Shown: one piece after another, positions 44,224-53,108 of the stretch | How positions within the stretch are numbered: position 1 is the first letter of the stretch | Layout: every line of letters begins with the position of its first letter | Made by a program: the position numbers and the translations under genes | Notes under the pieces: generated by a model | The model's database searches: none | Told to the model about the DNA's origin: nothing | The model's input: the letters and a program-made list of their open reading frames with translations, nothing else | Origin: Streptomyces sp. SID13031 | Lineage (GTDB): Bacteria > Actinomycetota > Actinomycetes > Propionibacteriales > Kribbellaceae | Reading direction: 5' to 3' | Assembly: GCF_010548305.1 (NCBI RefSeq) | Contig: NZ_JAAGLV010000005.1 | Coordinates: 310,001 to 374,000, forward strand | Length of the DNA stretch: 64,000 bases

Positions 44224-45168
44224 ATGTTTGATCCAGCCGATTTTCCCGAGCCCACCCTAATTTCCGTCAACGGCGTGGAACTCGAAGTCTTCGAAGCAGG
44301 CCGAGAAAATGCAGGAAAGCCCATTGTGCTCTGTCACGGCTGGCCGGAACATGCCTTTTCTTGGCGCCATCAGATGCCCGCCCTTGCCGCGGCGGGTTAT
44401 CACGTCATCGTCCCGAATCAGCGGGGTTATGGCAACTCGTCCCGGCCGGCCGAAGTGACGGCGTACGACATCGAACACTTGTCGGGTGATCTCGTCGCAC
44501 TTCTCGATCACTACGGATACGAAGATGCCACCTTCGTCGGTCATGATTGGGGTGCAATGGTCGTCTGGGGACTGACCTTGCTGCATCCACACCGTGTGAA
44601 TTCAGTGATCAACCTGAGCTTGCCTTACCAAGAGCGCGGAGAAAAGCCCTGGATCGAATTCATGGAAGAAATACTTGGCGGCGACTTCTATTTTGTCCAC
44701 TTCAATCGGCAGCCAGGCGTCGCGGACGCCGTATTGGAAGAGAATACGTTCCGGTTCCTCCACAACATGTACCGAAAAAACGCGCCACTCGGAGCGCCAG
44801 CACCGGGAATGGTGATGATCAATCTCGCCAACGCAGAAACACCACTGGGCGAGCCCTTGATGAGCGACAGCGAACTGGCTGTTTTCGTCTCCGCCTTCGA
44901 ATCATCAGGATTCACGGGCAGCATCAACTGGTACCGGAACCTTGACCGCAACTGGCGCTTGCTGGCGGACGCGAACCCGATCATCCAACAGCCCGCACTC
45001 ATGATCTATGGCGACCGGGATGCGATCCAGAGGTCTGAAAACCTGACAGAGTTCGTACCCAATGTGGAAGTGGTCACCCTGGATTGCGGTCATTGGATCC
45101 AGCAAGAAAAGCCAGAAGAAACAAACCAAGCGCTCCTAAAGTGGCTGGACCAGCGGGACGCCACCTAG
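44224..45168 (+). CDS. Alpha/beta hydrolase, epoxide hydrolase-like
   Basis: A 314-residue soluble hydrolase. Motifs are HGWPEHAFSW (oxyanion HGxP), the nucleophile Asp in VGHDWGAMVVWGL near residue 103, the acid in YGDRDAIQ, and the His in DCGHWIQQEKPEE. This is the soluble epoxide hydrolase/haloalkane dehalogenase pattern, with HGWPE favouring epoxide hydrolase. GAGGAAG lies ahead of the ATG. Codon use is clearly lower in G+C than in neighbours, hinting at acquisition. It sits just outside the left end of the island and divergent from a WYL regulator. Confidence 0.88.
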   Translation: MFDPADFPEPTLISVNGVELEVFEAGRENAGKPIVLCHGWPEHAFSWRHQMPALAAAGYHVIVPNQRGYGNSSRPAEVTAYDIEHLSGDLVALLDHYGYEDATFVGHDWGAMVVWGLTLLHPHRVNSVINLSLPYQERGEKPWIEFMEEILGGDFYFVHFNRQPGVADAVLEENTFRFLHNMYRKNAPLGAPAPGMVMINLANAETPLGEPLMSDSELAVFVSAFESSGFTGSINWYRNLDRNWRLLADANPIIQQPALMIYGDRDAIQRSENLTEFVPNVEVVTLDCGHWIQQEKPEETNQALLKWLDQRDAT

Positions 45169-45190
45169 CACCTCGTCAAGCAGACTGGCT

Positions 45191-45405
45191 GCAATCTTCT
45201 CTTTGAGATCTCACATAGCAGTCACGGAGCAGGCCGCCGTACGCTCCCCCATTACCTCGCGGGAGCCGGACGGCGGCCTGTCTGCCGGAGAGCCTGGAAT
45301 TGGTCTCTGGCCTGCGGAAACGTCAGCGGATTCGCATGCCTGAGATGGCGCGGGAGATGACCAGGCGCTGGATTTCACTGGTGCCTTCGAAGATGGTGTA
45401 GATCT
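45191..45405. repeat. Left direct repeat (attL-like)
   Basis: It matches 50717-50931 without gaps. The last 95 bases (45311-45405) are identical; the first 120, including a terminator hairpin, have drifted. The identical part covers the last 28 codons of the acyl-CoA dehydrogenase plus 12 downstream bases. Confidence 0.88.
45323..45405 (-). pseudogene. 3'-end fragment of acyl-CoA dehydrogenase
   Basis: Encodes only the last 27 residues (YTIFEGTSEIQRLVISR and on to the stop) of the dehydrogenase intact at 50849-52180. Upstream of 45405 the similarity stops abruptly. This is the disconnected copy left at the far end of the island. Confidence 0.9.
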
Positions 45406-45777
45406 CCTCCAGCCTCGCGGACGGTTCGCGCCGAAGGCGCCGAATCCGCGTCTGACCTGCGCGTCTATCTCTCAACGTTGCTCGGCCGTAATCGTCGTTT
45501 GTCATCGTCTCACGGAACTGCAACGGAGAAGCTACTTGCCTACAGCAACCTTTGAGCGACAATGTAGGAAACGATCAAACCCTAGGTGAGGCAGTTATGG
45601 AACGTCTTTACGGCAGAGGCGAAGGATGCGTGGACACCCGGCCGCGACGGTCCGGTCAAGTTGTGCGCCGGCTCCGATGCCGCCGACCGACTGCCCAGGA
45701 TCATCGATAACCGTGACCTCGTCGGCCCGGAACGACGCGCTCGATGCGGCAGAACGGCACTCGTGGCCATCCAGCTC
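45406..45777. other. Non-coding debris inside the island
   Basis: About 370 bases between the dehydrogenase fragment and the phosphotransferase fragment. Short frames exist on both strands, but none has a ribosome-binding site or a recognisable domain. I read it as decayed sequence. Confidence 0.45.
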
Positions 45778-45841
45778 GTGCAGCCTCACTCCGGGATCTC
45801 AGCACGTCGAACTCGCAGCCTGGCGAAGACGGGGCGAAGCC
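45778..45841 (-). pseudogene. 3'-end fragment of an APH-type phosphotransferase gene
   Basis: About 64 bases closely match the end of the phosphotransferase gene at 16983-17047, including the codons for SPGCEFDVLRS. The rest of the gene is absent. It marks an old copy or recombination joint in the island. Confidence 0.7.
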
Positions 45842-45944
45842 ATGACAACATTCTGAAGAAGCAGGGCCGGTATGCCTCGGATCTTGTCGGCTACCGCCTG
45901 CGAAGTCTGCTGAGCCCCTCATCCGGCAATGCAGAGTGAGCCTT

Positions 45945-46505
45945 TCCCGGATCCACCCATGACGGAATGCGTTAGAGCTACTCGCGAGCTCGCCTGCGTG
46001 AAGCTCGACGATCAGTGGATCTCTCGCTCGGAACGCACCTGGCAGTTTGCGACCGCGCTCGCCGCTCGTGACAGCAAAACACTTGAACCAGACTCCTCTA
46101 CGTCGCTTCACTGCTGCGCGGCACCGGGCTGCTGACCGGACGATGGACTTCGCGGTACTGGGCGCCGCGAACGCCCTGTCCACCGCGCAGGAGGCCGGCC
46201 TGGACGAGCGCCGTTCCAAGGTCGTTGCCCAGGCGACCTCCAGCCACCTCTCGATCCATCCTGGGAACGGACTCGGCGGGTACCTCCTGACGGGTTCGTT
46301 GCTGGACGCAATTGGCGATCACGTCCGGCATCTCGATCGCTGACTGGTGGACAAGGTGCGCGACGACTGGCCCCGACCCAGGTTCCAGGGCGAACTGCGG
46401 CGCCGATGGGTCCAGGAGTGCACCCTGTTCCCCAACGGTCGAGCCGCCAACGCCCGGATCCGAGGCTTCACGCTCGCGACGTACGCCGCACCCCTGCGTC
46501 GCTAG
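45945..46505 (+). pseudogene. Degenerate HD-domain hydrolase gene
   Basis: Pieces of one HD-domain protein appear in succession in different frames. First comes RSERTWQFATALAARDSKTL, then LYVASLLRGTGLLTGRW, where HD is expected but RG stands. FAVLGAANALSTAQEAGLDE and LLTGSLLDAIGDHVRHLD follow (46139-46343), and finally RPRFQGELRRRWVQEC with LATYAAPLRR, ending at 46505. At least two frame changes and the lost HD pair mean no functional enzyme. The intact ancestor was probably a small HD hydrolase of the cyanamide hydratase-like type. Confidence 0.6.
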
Positions 46506-46527
46506 CGCGCCTCCACGAAACCACCGA

Positions 46528-47577
46528 CTACATCGGGGCGCCAACTCCTTCTCGCCGACCCTCGCTGTCATCCGGCTCTGGTCCTGGACCGCCGCCGGCC
46601 GGCCCCGCTTCTCGGCCGTCGCCGTCCAAGCCGGCGGCGGGCGCAACTGGTGGCATCAACGACCAGTGGTCGTAGGTCTGCAGCAGCCAGAACGTGCCGA
46701 ACAGGAGGATCAACGTCCCCTCGACCAGCAAGACCCAGTAGTCGCTCCCCGTCGCGGCGATCACCGGAATCGAGAGGATCATGGCGTAGCCAACCACTGC
46801 GTCCCGATCTTTCAGGGCGGCCCTCACTCGTGCTCCCCGCGTTCGCTCCTCATCGGTGCGCGTACGTTCGTAGGCGCTTGCGAACACCACAACGATGACG
46901 CAGGCGAAGAACAGGATCGCAGCGGAAAAGTGAGCGCGTCGGTAGAGAAGGTCGGGGTCCATGAAGAACACGATCACACCGACGAGCCACGTCGCGAGCG
47001 CCAGGAGGTACGAGGACAGATATGCCGCCTTGGCAGACTTCGACTGCCCCGAGGACCACGGGCGCATGCGTCGGGACAAAACCGTGAGCGCGAGCCCGAG
47101 CAGGACCACCACAAGGACGGCGCCCATATTGTTGTCGATCGCTTCATGAGCAGCCTTGATCACATCGTCGTCGACCGGCGCCGCTTGCCCTTCAGTCGGC
47201 CTCGTACCCGTGTCGCTCACAACGCTGCACCTGGTCGCCCTGGACGCGGGGACGAAGGCGACGACCGGCGCAAGCAGGCCGGCGAGATTCAAGAAGGCGT
47301 CCTCGGCGGCATTGCGACCCCAGAGCGCCACCATGCACACGCCGATGGCGACGAGCGCACCCACGAACACCAATTGGACCGGCGTGTAGTAGTAGGCGCT
47401 GATCGACTTCTGGAAGCACCAGTCAGCCGAGAACCACTCAATCACCAGCGCGACCCCCAGGGCCACAATCACGGCTACCACCGACAGTCGCAGGTAGTTG
47501 TACGTCCTCTCCTCGACGTCTCCGTCGTTCGTGACGCGCGGCGCCGGCGGCACGTCTCGACCTTTGAACGTTTGCAT
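46528..47577 (-). CDS. Island-borne multi-pass membrane protein, unknown function
   Basis: A 349-residue protein with about seven hydrophobic helices (first near residues 30-50, last near 300-320). A short cytoplasmic N-terminus, one longer loop (EGQAAPVDDDVIKAAHEAID) and a disordered Gly/Pro/Glu-rich C-terminus complete it. The stretch SISAYYYTPVQLVFVGALVAIGVC looks conserved and may line a pore or binding site. ATG 47577 has AAGGGGGAAG ahead of it; a longer frame to 47733 is unconserved. It is followed upstream by a second membrane protein gene on the same strand, 285 bases away. I know of no function. Confidence 0.75.
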   Translation of the reverse strand: MQTFKGRDVPPAPRVTNDGDVEERTYNYLRLSVVAVIVALGVALVIEWFSADWCFQKSISAYYYTPVQLVFVGALVAIGVCMVALWGRNAAEDAFLNLAGLLAPVVAFVPASRATRCSVVSDTGTRPTEGQAAPVDDDVIKAAHEAIDNNMGAVLVVVLLGLALTVLSRRMRPWSSGQSKSAKAAYLSSYLLALATWLVGVIVFFMDPDLLYRRAHFSAAILFFACVIVVVFASAYERTRTDEERTRGARVRAALKDRDAVVGYAMILSIPVIAATGSDYWVLLVEGTLILLFGTFWLLQTYDHWSLMPPVAPAAGLDGDGREAGPAGGGPGPEPDDSEGRREGVGAPM

Positions 47578-47862
47578 GGCTTCCCCCTTGCTAATGACCC
47601 GCGACGTCATCGGTCGGCAGGACAGCTCACACCGGCAGGCATCGGACGGAGAGTCGGCCGGCTGTTGGAATTGGCGCCCTTCCCCAGGGTCGTCGCCGTG
47701 CAGCTCGACGGTTTCCGTCGTCGTGCGCGACAAGCCGGGCGTCGTTCCCCCGGACCCGTGATCCCGCTGGGTGCAGAGGTCGTCCTCAATCTGCTGGACT
47801 CTGGCTTCTGTTCAATAATACGCTCTAAGCACCGACTCGAGACAGAGCGATATAGACATTAT

Positions 47863-49464
47863 TCACACCATTCGCTGCCGCCACGTATCAATTGGATTAG
47901 GGCAGTCGAGGCCCCTCCAGCGCAGTATCAGCGCCAAGTTGCTACTTGTTTGAACTGCCGAGATCAGCGATGGCACTACCGATTGCCCCGTGCCGTCTTT
48001 CGCCATTTCTTGGAATGCTGCGATTTCGGCAACTGTACGCTTGTCGTCCGCAGTCTTAAGTAATGTGCTAGCAGTTCGAATGCCGTGCCGACTCAACTGC
48101 CGTCGAGTCGAATTTGATTCATCACTATTCACATCCTCGGCGCCCAGTTGAGTGAGGAGAATCGATTGATCCACCCAATCGACTACCCGCCCGGCGGGGA
48201 TGCGTGTATTCACCAGAAGGTCCACAATGTCAGCGGTGGCCATATTCGGAACGTTCTCAATATCTTCCTCCTCGAGGCGTGATTGATGCCAAACGGTTAG
48301 CCCATCTATGCGATCAAGCGCGAGAGTTGAGTCAAGTGTAGGAAGTGCGAATTTGAAGAGCTTCATCGCCACATTGCGAATAACCTGCCACACGACCACG
48401 GGGAAGACGCCCACTACGAATCCAACAATTAGGAGCTCGCTGCCACTCCATCCCAGCTCCGATGCCACAGCTTCGATCACCCATATTCCAATGACGGCGA
48501 GCAGAATTCGCATAAGGACGGCCACATAGGCACTGCCGCGTAGATCTGTCCTCACATATCGACGAAATAGCATCTGTAACGAGAAGAAGTATGCCCCCAG
48601 GAAGGCGACAGTCACCGGCGTGACATTCGGCGCCAGTGTGAGCAACCAACGCGGCTCCACAGAACTGCGCGGAAAGTCATGAAGAGGCGGCAACGTTATT
48701 AGCCACCCGATCGCGAGCACGACTATCAGCATGAAAATAGGCACCGCTGAGCTCGCCAGTGGAGCTTTGGCGCGCACCATGTCCTCAGGGGAATATTGCT
48801 CAAACCGGCGCTTCTGAACATCCTCATGCACTCCGGTCGGAAGGCGGCCATAAGCCGCCTCGAATTTTTGCAGGTAACTTCCAACTCGCGTCGAGCGCGC
48901 TTCGGCTGTCTCAACACGTTGTGTTTCCAGAAGCCCAAGTCTCTGAAGGTTCGTAAGAAACTCGTTCAGCAAGCTAGCGCGCTGCTGCGCTAAGAAGAGC
49001 CACCACATAGCGGCGGGTGTCGTAATCAACACAACCAACATTACCGACCGCGTCGCGATCAACTGCCATGGGGCTGGAAGCATGAACAACGCACCCGCTG
49101 TGAGCAAGGCGAGAACTGGCAAGCTGATCAGAACCAGAACAGCTGCTCGAGCAGTCGTATCGCGATCTTTCACCCAGTCGGTCAGAATCACGACGGCCGC
49201 TATCACGATGAGGACAACGCTGGTGCCCACGACCCACGCGAGATTGTGGTTGATCCAGGCACGCGATTGGTCGTTCCCGAGTGCGAACGCGAGCCCAAGG
49301 GCGATCCAAAATCCAACCCCAAATACCAAGCCAAGATTGCCGACGTGTTCCTCAGCGTCAGCCGTGTCCCCGGCGGCTCCGGCGACTACCTCCTGCGATG
49401 TGGCCTCGCCAGCAAGTCCAGCTCGCTCGGTCAGGTCGAGATCCTTCTGGCTCCCAATGGACAT
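47863..49464 (-). CDS. Island-borne eight-TM membrane protein with cytoplasmic helical domains
   Basis: A 533-residue protein of lower G+C than the chromosome. Four TM helices (about residues 43-152) are followed by a cytoplasmic region of some 75 residues. Four more TM helices (about 228-355) lead to a 175-residue soluble C-terminus. That part contains DGLTVWHQSRLEEEDIENV, ATADIVDLLVNTRIPAGRVVDWVDQ and RHGIRTASTLL, the last resembling a helix-hairpin-helix element. ATG 49464 is preceded by GGAGGGGG; the frame upstream to 49713 is unconserved. I do not recognise the family. As cargo of an integrative element it may be a defence or signalling protein, but that is speculation. Confidence 0.72.
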   Translation of the reverse strand: MSIGSQKDLDLTERAGLAGEATSQEVVAGAAGDTADAEEHVGNLGLVFGVGFWIALGLAFALGNDQSRAWINHNLAWVVGTSVVLIVIAAVVILTDWVKDRDTTARAAVLVLISLPVLALLTAGALFMLPAPWQLIATRSVMLVVLITTPAAMWWLFLAQQRASLLNEFLTNLQRLGLLETQRVETAEARSTRVGSYLQKFEAAYGRLPTGVHEDVQKRRFEQYSPEDMVRAKAPLASSAVPIFMLIVVLAIGWLITLPPLHDFPRSSVEPRWLLTLAPNVTPVTVAFLGAYFFSLQMLFRRYVRTDLRGSAYVAVLMRILLAVIGIWVIEAVASELGWSGSELLIVGFVVGVFPVVVWQVIRNVAMKLFKFALPTLDSTLALDRIDGLTVWHQSRLEEEDIENVPNMATADIVDLLVNTRIPAGRVVDWVDQSILLTQLGAEDVNSDESNSTRRQLSRHGIRTASTLLKTADDKRTVAEIAAFQEMAKDGTGQSVVPSLISAVQTSSNLALILRWRGLDCPNPIDTWRQRMV

Positions 49465-49921
49465 GTTGCGCCCCCTCCCCACTCGAATAGGGAAGCAACG
49501 CAAGTGCCACCGCGGCCGCGACGGCGGACGCACCCCAGAATCAATTGCCCCCCTCGTCAGGATGCTCCCGCTCCGAAGAGCGGTCAATGGCGCGTCGAGC
49601 GCAACCGCCGGCCCGGTTAGCCGCCAGGGCGGGATCATCGACGACTGCGCACGAAATTGCCTGTGCCTCGACTGCTGCGGTGAGGGTGCGCGGCCTCTGC
49701 GATCCGGAATCAAACGATTGCGCAGGGACCGAAACCTGAAGCGTTACACATCTAAGCGCTCTAAGACTTTGCCGACGGCTCGGTTCTTCTTCAACGACAG
49801 CCACGGCCTCGACGGCCGACTTTGTGGCCAAACGGGTCGGCGCCGTCGTCACCGAGCGGCACTACAAGTGGTCCGGGTCAAGACCTAATCCGGACCACAC
49901 CCAACTTCCGGACCATGCCCG
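49465..49921. other. Gap between island cargo and integrase remnant
   Basis: About 460 bases. Neither strand shows a convincing gene. The missing N-terminal part of the integrase would be expected here but is not recognisable. Confidence 0.4.
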
Positions 49922-50836
49922 GTGTCCATGTCACCCCCGCCACGCTGCCCCGACGCCAACCACGCACCACGAGCTGGCTCGACCAACCGAACCCGCCCGC
50001 AAATCAAGGCCGTGCTCGCGCGCTCGGCGTTCCTGGTGTTGCACGGGAGCCTTGATTTGGCTGTAGATGACGAGACGATCAAGCGGAATCCGGCCAAGGC
50101 CCGGGTGGTGAAGGTGCCGGCGTCGAAGGGTGGCAAGGTCCTTGCCTGGGGCGATGACGTCGTGCTGAGGATTGTCGAGGGGCACGCGTCGCAGTACAGG
50201 CCGATCGCGGCTGTTGGGGCGGCGTGCAGGCTGCGGCAAGGTGAGCTCTTCGGGCTCGCGGAAGGGGACATCGACTTCGACGCGATGGTTATCCACGTCC
50301 GGCGGCAGGTGAAGAGGCTCGGGAGAGAGTTCGTCTTCGCGCTGCCGAAGAACGACACCGAGCGGACTGTCCCGATGTCGGATGGGACGGCACTGATCCT
50401 GAAGGATCACATCGAGGCTGTTGGACCGCGGCCGCACACGCTGCCCTGGGAGAGGGTCGACGGCGGACCGCATACCGTCAAGCTTCTCTTCCGTTGGACT
50501 GACGACAAACACATCCGGTCTCGGACGTACGACGAACTCGTTTGGAAACCAGCTCTGTTCCACGCCGGAGTAATCCGTCAGCCGACAAGAGACGCCAGCG
50601 GGCGCAAGCATTTTCCATCCAGCCGAGAGAACGGGATGCACGCGCTTCGGCACTACCCCCACATGCTCCCTTCCTCGCACGAGCGAGCGCGCAAGTCCGT
50701 GGACAACCGACTGGTCGCGATCTTCTCTCTGAGGTCTCACGGAGCAGCAACGGAGCAGGCCGCCGTGCGCTCCCCCAGTACCTCGGGGGAGCCGGACGGC
50801 GGCCTGCCAGTTAGAGAGCCTGGAATCAGCCTCTGA
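49922..50836 (+). pseudogene. Tyrosine recombinase (integrase) remnant
   Basis: The open frame contains the core-binding helix (LARSAFLVLHGSLDLAVDDE, NPAKARVVKVP) and the start of the catalytic domain with the first Arg in CRLRQGELFGLAEGDIDFD. The HxxR box is in MHALRH. Straight after RHY the sequence jumps to PHMLPSSHERARKSVDNRL, which normally follows the catalytic Tyr. About 35-40 residues, with the GH box and the Tyr segment, are missing in frame. The N-terminal SAM-like domain is also absent. The last 40 residues read through the right repeat. It was the integrase of this island and is almost certainly inactive. Confidence 0.8.
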
Positions 50837-50931
50837 CCTGCGGAAACGTCAGCGGATTCGCATGCCTGAGATGGCGCGGGAGATGACCAGGCGCTGGATT
50901 TCACTGGTGCCTTCGAAGATGGTGTAGATCT
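50717..50931. repeat. Right direct repeat (attR-like)
   Basis: Gapless counterpart of 45191-45405, with bases 50837-50931 identical to the left copy. It contains the working 3' end and terminator of the acyl-CoA dehydrogenase gene and the tail of the integrase frame. Confidence 0.88.
50756..50806 (-). terminator. Terminator of the acyl-CoA dehydrogenase gene
   Basis: An 11-base outer stem (50756-50766 with 50796-50806) and an 8-base inner stem (GCTCCCCC, 50769-50776, with 50785-50792) form one long hairpin 43 bases past the stop. A drifted copy sits at 45230-45280. Confidence 0.8.
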
Positions 50932-52180
50932 TTGAGTCTCGGTGCATGCGTTCTACTGGGTATTCGCGGGTGTAGCCGTTGCCGCCGAGGATTTGGATGG
51001 CTTCTTCGGTGACTTTTACGGCTACTTCGCTGGCCTTCAGTTTGGCCATTGAGCCTTCGCCGTGGCGGTAGTCGGGTTGCTGGCCGCGCATCAGGGCCGC
51101 GGACATGAAGCCGGCGCGCCAGACGAGCAGGCGGGCAGCGTCGATCTCGGTGGCCATGTCGGCGAGTTTGAAGGCGATGCCCTGGTTGTCGATGATCGGG
51201 CGGCCGAACTGCTCGCGGCCCTTCGCGTACTCCAGGGCGAACTCGTACGCCGCCCGCGCGATCCCGATCGCCTGGGAGCCGACGATGTGCCGGGTGATCT
51301 CGAAGGTCGCCATCGACGCGTTGCCGCGGGCCTTCTCGCCATTGTTCTCACGAGCCTTGGCCAGCCGGGCGTCCAGCTTCTCCTTGCCACCAAGGACGTT
51401 CGCGGCAGGGACCCGCACGTTGTCGAAGAAGACGTCCGCGGTGTGGGAGGCGCGCAGACCGTGCTTCTTCAGCTTGGTGCCCTGCTCCAGCCCCTTCACC
51501 TCGGACTTCGGTACGACGAACGCCGCCTGCCCCCTGCTGCCGAGCGACGGGTCGACGGTCGCCACCACGACGTGGATGTCGGCGATGCCGCCGTTGGTGG
51601 CCCACGCCTTCTGGCCGTTGATGACCCACTCGTCGGTCTTCTCGTCGTACGTCGCCTTCGTGCGGATCGCCGACACGTCGGAACCGGCACCCGGCTCGGA
51701 CGAACAGAAAGCAGCAACCTGTACGTCGTCAGGCGTGCCGTAACAGCGCGGAAGCCATTGGCTCCACTGTTCGGGGGTGCCGTTGGAGAAGACGGCCGAG
51801 CTGGCGAGCCCGGTCCCGACGAGCGACATGCCGATACCGGCGTCACCCCAGAAGAGCTCCTCCTGGACCAGGGGCATCAGCAAGCCCGACGGGTCGATGA
51901 ACAGGTTGATGCTGGCGTCCATCCCATACAGCCCGATCTTCGCGGCCTCCTGGATCACCGGCCACGGCGTCGCCTCGCGCTCGTCCCACTCCGAGGCGGC
52001 CGGCCGGATCACGTCGGCGGCGAAGGTGTGCGCCCAGTCACGGATCTCGACCTGCTCCTCGTTGAGGTTCAGGTTGAAGGTCTGCCACTCCGGCTTCGAG
52101 CGCTCGGCCGCGAGTTCGCCGGCCAGGCCCATCACATCGGCAGACAGAGCCGGCGACTCGGTGGGTGAAGAAGTGGTCAT
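50849..52180 (-). CDS. fadE: Acyl-CoA dehydrogenase
   Basis: FAD enzyme of the first beta-oxidation step, making trans-2-enoyl-CoA. The 443-residue protein has an N-terminal helical domain, FAD-binding strands (CSSEPGAGSDVSAIRT, KAWATNGGIADIHVVVA) and a C-terminal domain. That last domain holds QFGRPIIDNQGIAFKLADMA, IQILGGNGYTREYPVERMHRD and the catalytic Glu in YTIFEGTSEIQ. The ATG at 52180 has GGAGGAA upstream. It is divergent from a TetR-led operon encoding the later beta-oxidation steps. Its 3' end was the integration site of the adjacent island, and the gene was left whole. Confidence 0.95.
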   Translation of the reverse strand: MTTSSPTESPALSADVMGLAGELAAERSKPEWQTFNLNLNEEQVEIRDWAHTFAADVIRPAASEWDEREATPWPVIQEAAKIGLYGMDASINLFIDPSGLLMPLVQEELFWGDAGIGMSLVGTGLASSAVFSNGTPEQWSQWLPRCYGTPDDVQVAAFCSSEPGAGSDVSAIRTKATYDEKTDEWVINGQKAWATNGGIADIHVVVATVDPSLGSRGQAAFVVPKSEVKGLEQGTKLKKHGLRASHTADVFFDNVRVPAANVLGGKEKLDARLAKARENNGEKARGNASMATFEITRHIVGSQAIGIARAAYEFALEYAKGREQFGRPIIDNQGIAFKLADMATEIDAARLLVWRAGFMSAALMRGQQPDYRHGEGSMAKLKASEVAVKVTEEAIQILGGNGYTREYPVERMHRDSKIYTIFEGTSEIQRLVISRAISGMRIR

Positions 52181-52225
52181 CGATTCCTCCGGAGCAGACT
52201 GCAGGGGTGGTCGTACCAAAGTGAT

Positions 52226-52243
52226 GTTACCCACGAGTGTAAC
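52226..52243. promoter_or_regulatory. Probable TetR operator between divergent fatty-acid genes
   Basis: GTTAC and GTAAC arms separated by 8 bases form an 18-base inverted repeat midway between the dehydrogenase and the TetR gene. This is the usual place for a local TetR site. Confidence 0.55.
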
Positions 52244-52286
52244 TATCGTTTGCACCCAGGGGTACCGATATGACTAAGATCAGTAC

Positions 52287-53108
52287 ATGAGCTCCGCGCT
52301 GCTCGCGATCGGACGCCGCCGGACCACGGCGGAGCGTCGGCGCGACCGCGAGCGGGACATCATCCGGGCCACCCGCGAGCTCTTCGACGAGCGCGGCACC
52401 ATCGACGCCCAGATCGACGACATCGCCAAGCGCGTCGGCATCAACAAGGCGCTCATCTACCGGCACTTCGCGGGTAAGGAAGAGCTGTTCGCGCTCACCC
52501 TGGTCGACTACCTCACTGAGCTCGACGAGCGGCTGCAGCAGGTCGACGCGCCCCGCAAAGCGCCCATGAACAGGCTCAAAGCACTCAGCGAGGTCTTCGT
52601 CGACTTCTGCCTCGAGTACCCAGCCTTCGCCGACTGCGCGATGAGCCTCCTCAGACGCACCGGCGAGCAGCTGTTCGGCGAGATCACCGAGCCCGTGATG
52701 ATCAAGCTGGGCAACGCGATGGCGGCCGCGCTCGACCGGATCTCCACCATCCTCAAGGCCGGCCAGCGGACCGGCGTGTTCGACGAGGTCGACACCGACT
52801 ACCTGGCCAACCACCTCTACACCCAGACCCTCGGCGCCATGCACATGGCGCGAATGGGCCTGATCGTGTCGCGGCAAGTACCAGGCAAGGACTCAGCTCC
52901 CGGCAAGGACTCAGTACCAGGCCATCCAGTAGTCCATCACGCCGACATCGCCACCGTCAGAGAGACGGCCATCACGGCGACGCTCGCCACAGCAGTAGGC
53001 CGCAAAGCACTAGCCGGTACTACGAACCGCACCCCGGCGAAGTCCAGCAAGACCAGCAAGGCCACCGCCAGGCGCTCACCCTCAAGTACCGCAGGAGAGA
53101 ACCAGTGA
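52287..53108 (+). CDS. TetR-family regulator of fatty-acid oxidation genes
   Basis: A 273-residue regulator. The HTH is IIRATRELFDERGTIDAQIDDIAKRVGINKALIYRHFAGKEELF (shown in part; about residues 25-68). The ligand domain follows to about residue 200, and a basic Ser/Thr/Lys-rich tail of some 60 residues is unusual. GTGA couples it to the thiolase gene (overlap at 53105). Context suggests it represses or senses acyl-CoA for the divergent fadE and its own operon. Confidence 0.88.
   Translation: MSSALLAIGRRRTTAERRRDRERDIIRATRELFDERGTIDAQIDDIAKRVGINKALIYRHFAGKEELFALTLVDYLTELDERLQQVDAPRKAPMNRLKALSEVFVDFCLEYPAFADCAMSLLRRTGEQLFGEITEPVMIKLGNAMAAALDRISTILKAGQRTGVFDEVDTDYLANHLYTQTLGAMHMARMGLIVSRQVPGKDSAPGKDSVPGHPVVHHADIATVRETAITATLATAVGRKALAGTTNRTPAKSSKTSKATARRSPSSTAGENQ

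Larger units (their letters stand above)
45191..50931. mobile_element. Decayed integrative island bounded by 215-bp direct repeats
   Basis: The two copies of the acyl-CoA dehydrogenase 3' end, at a constant offset of 5526 bases, bracket this segment. Inside are gene remnants, two membrane-protein genes with low G+C and, next to the right repeat, a tyrosine integrase remnant. This is the layout of an element that integrated at the 3' end of the dehydrogenase gene and restored it. The integrase has lost catalytic sequence, so the island is probably fixed. Its exact ends are inferred from the repeats. Confidence 0.75.
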
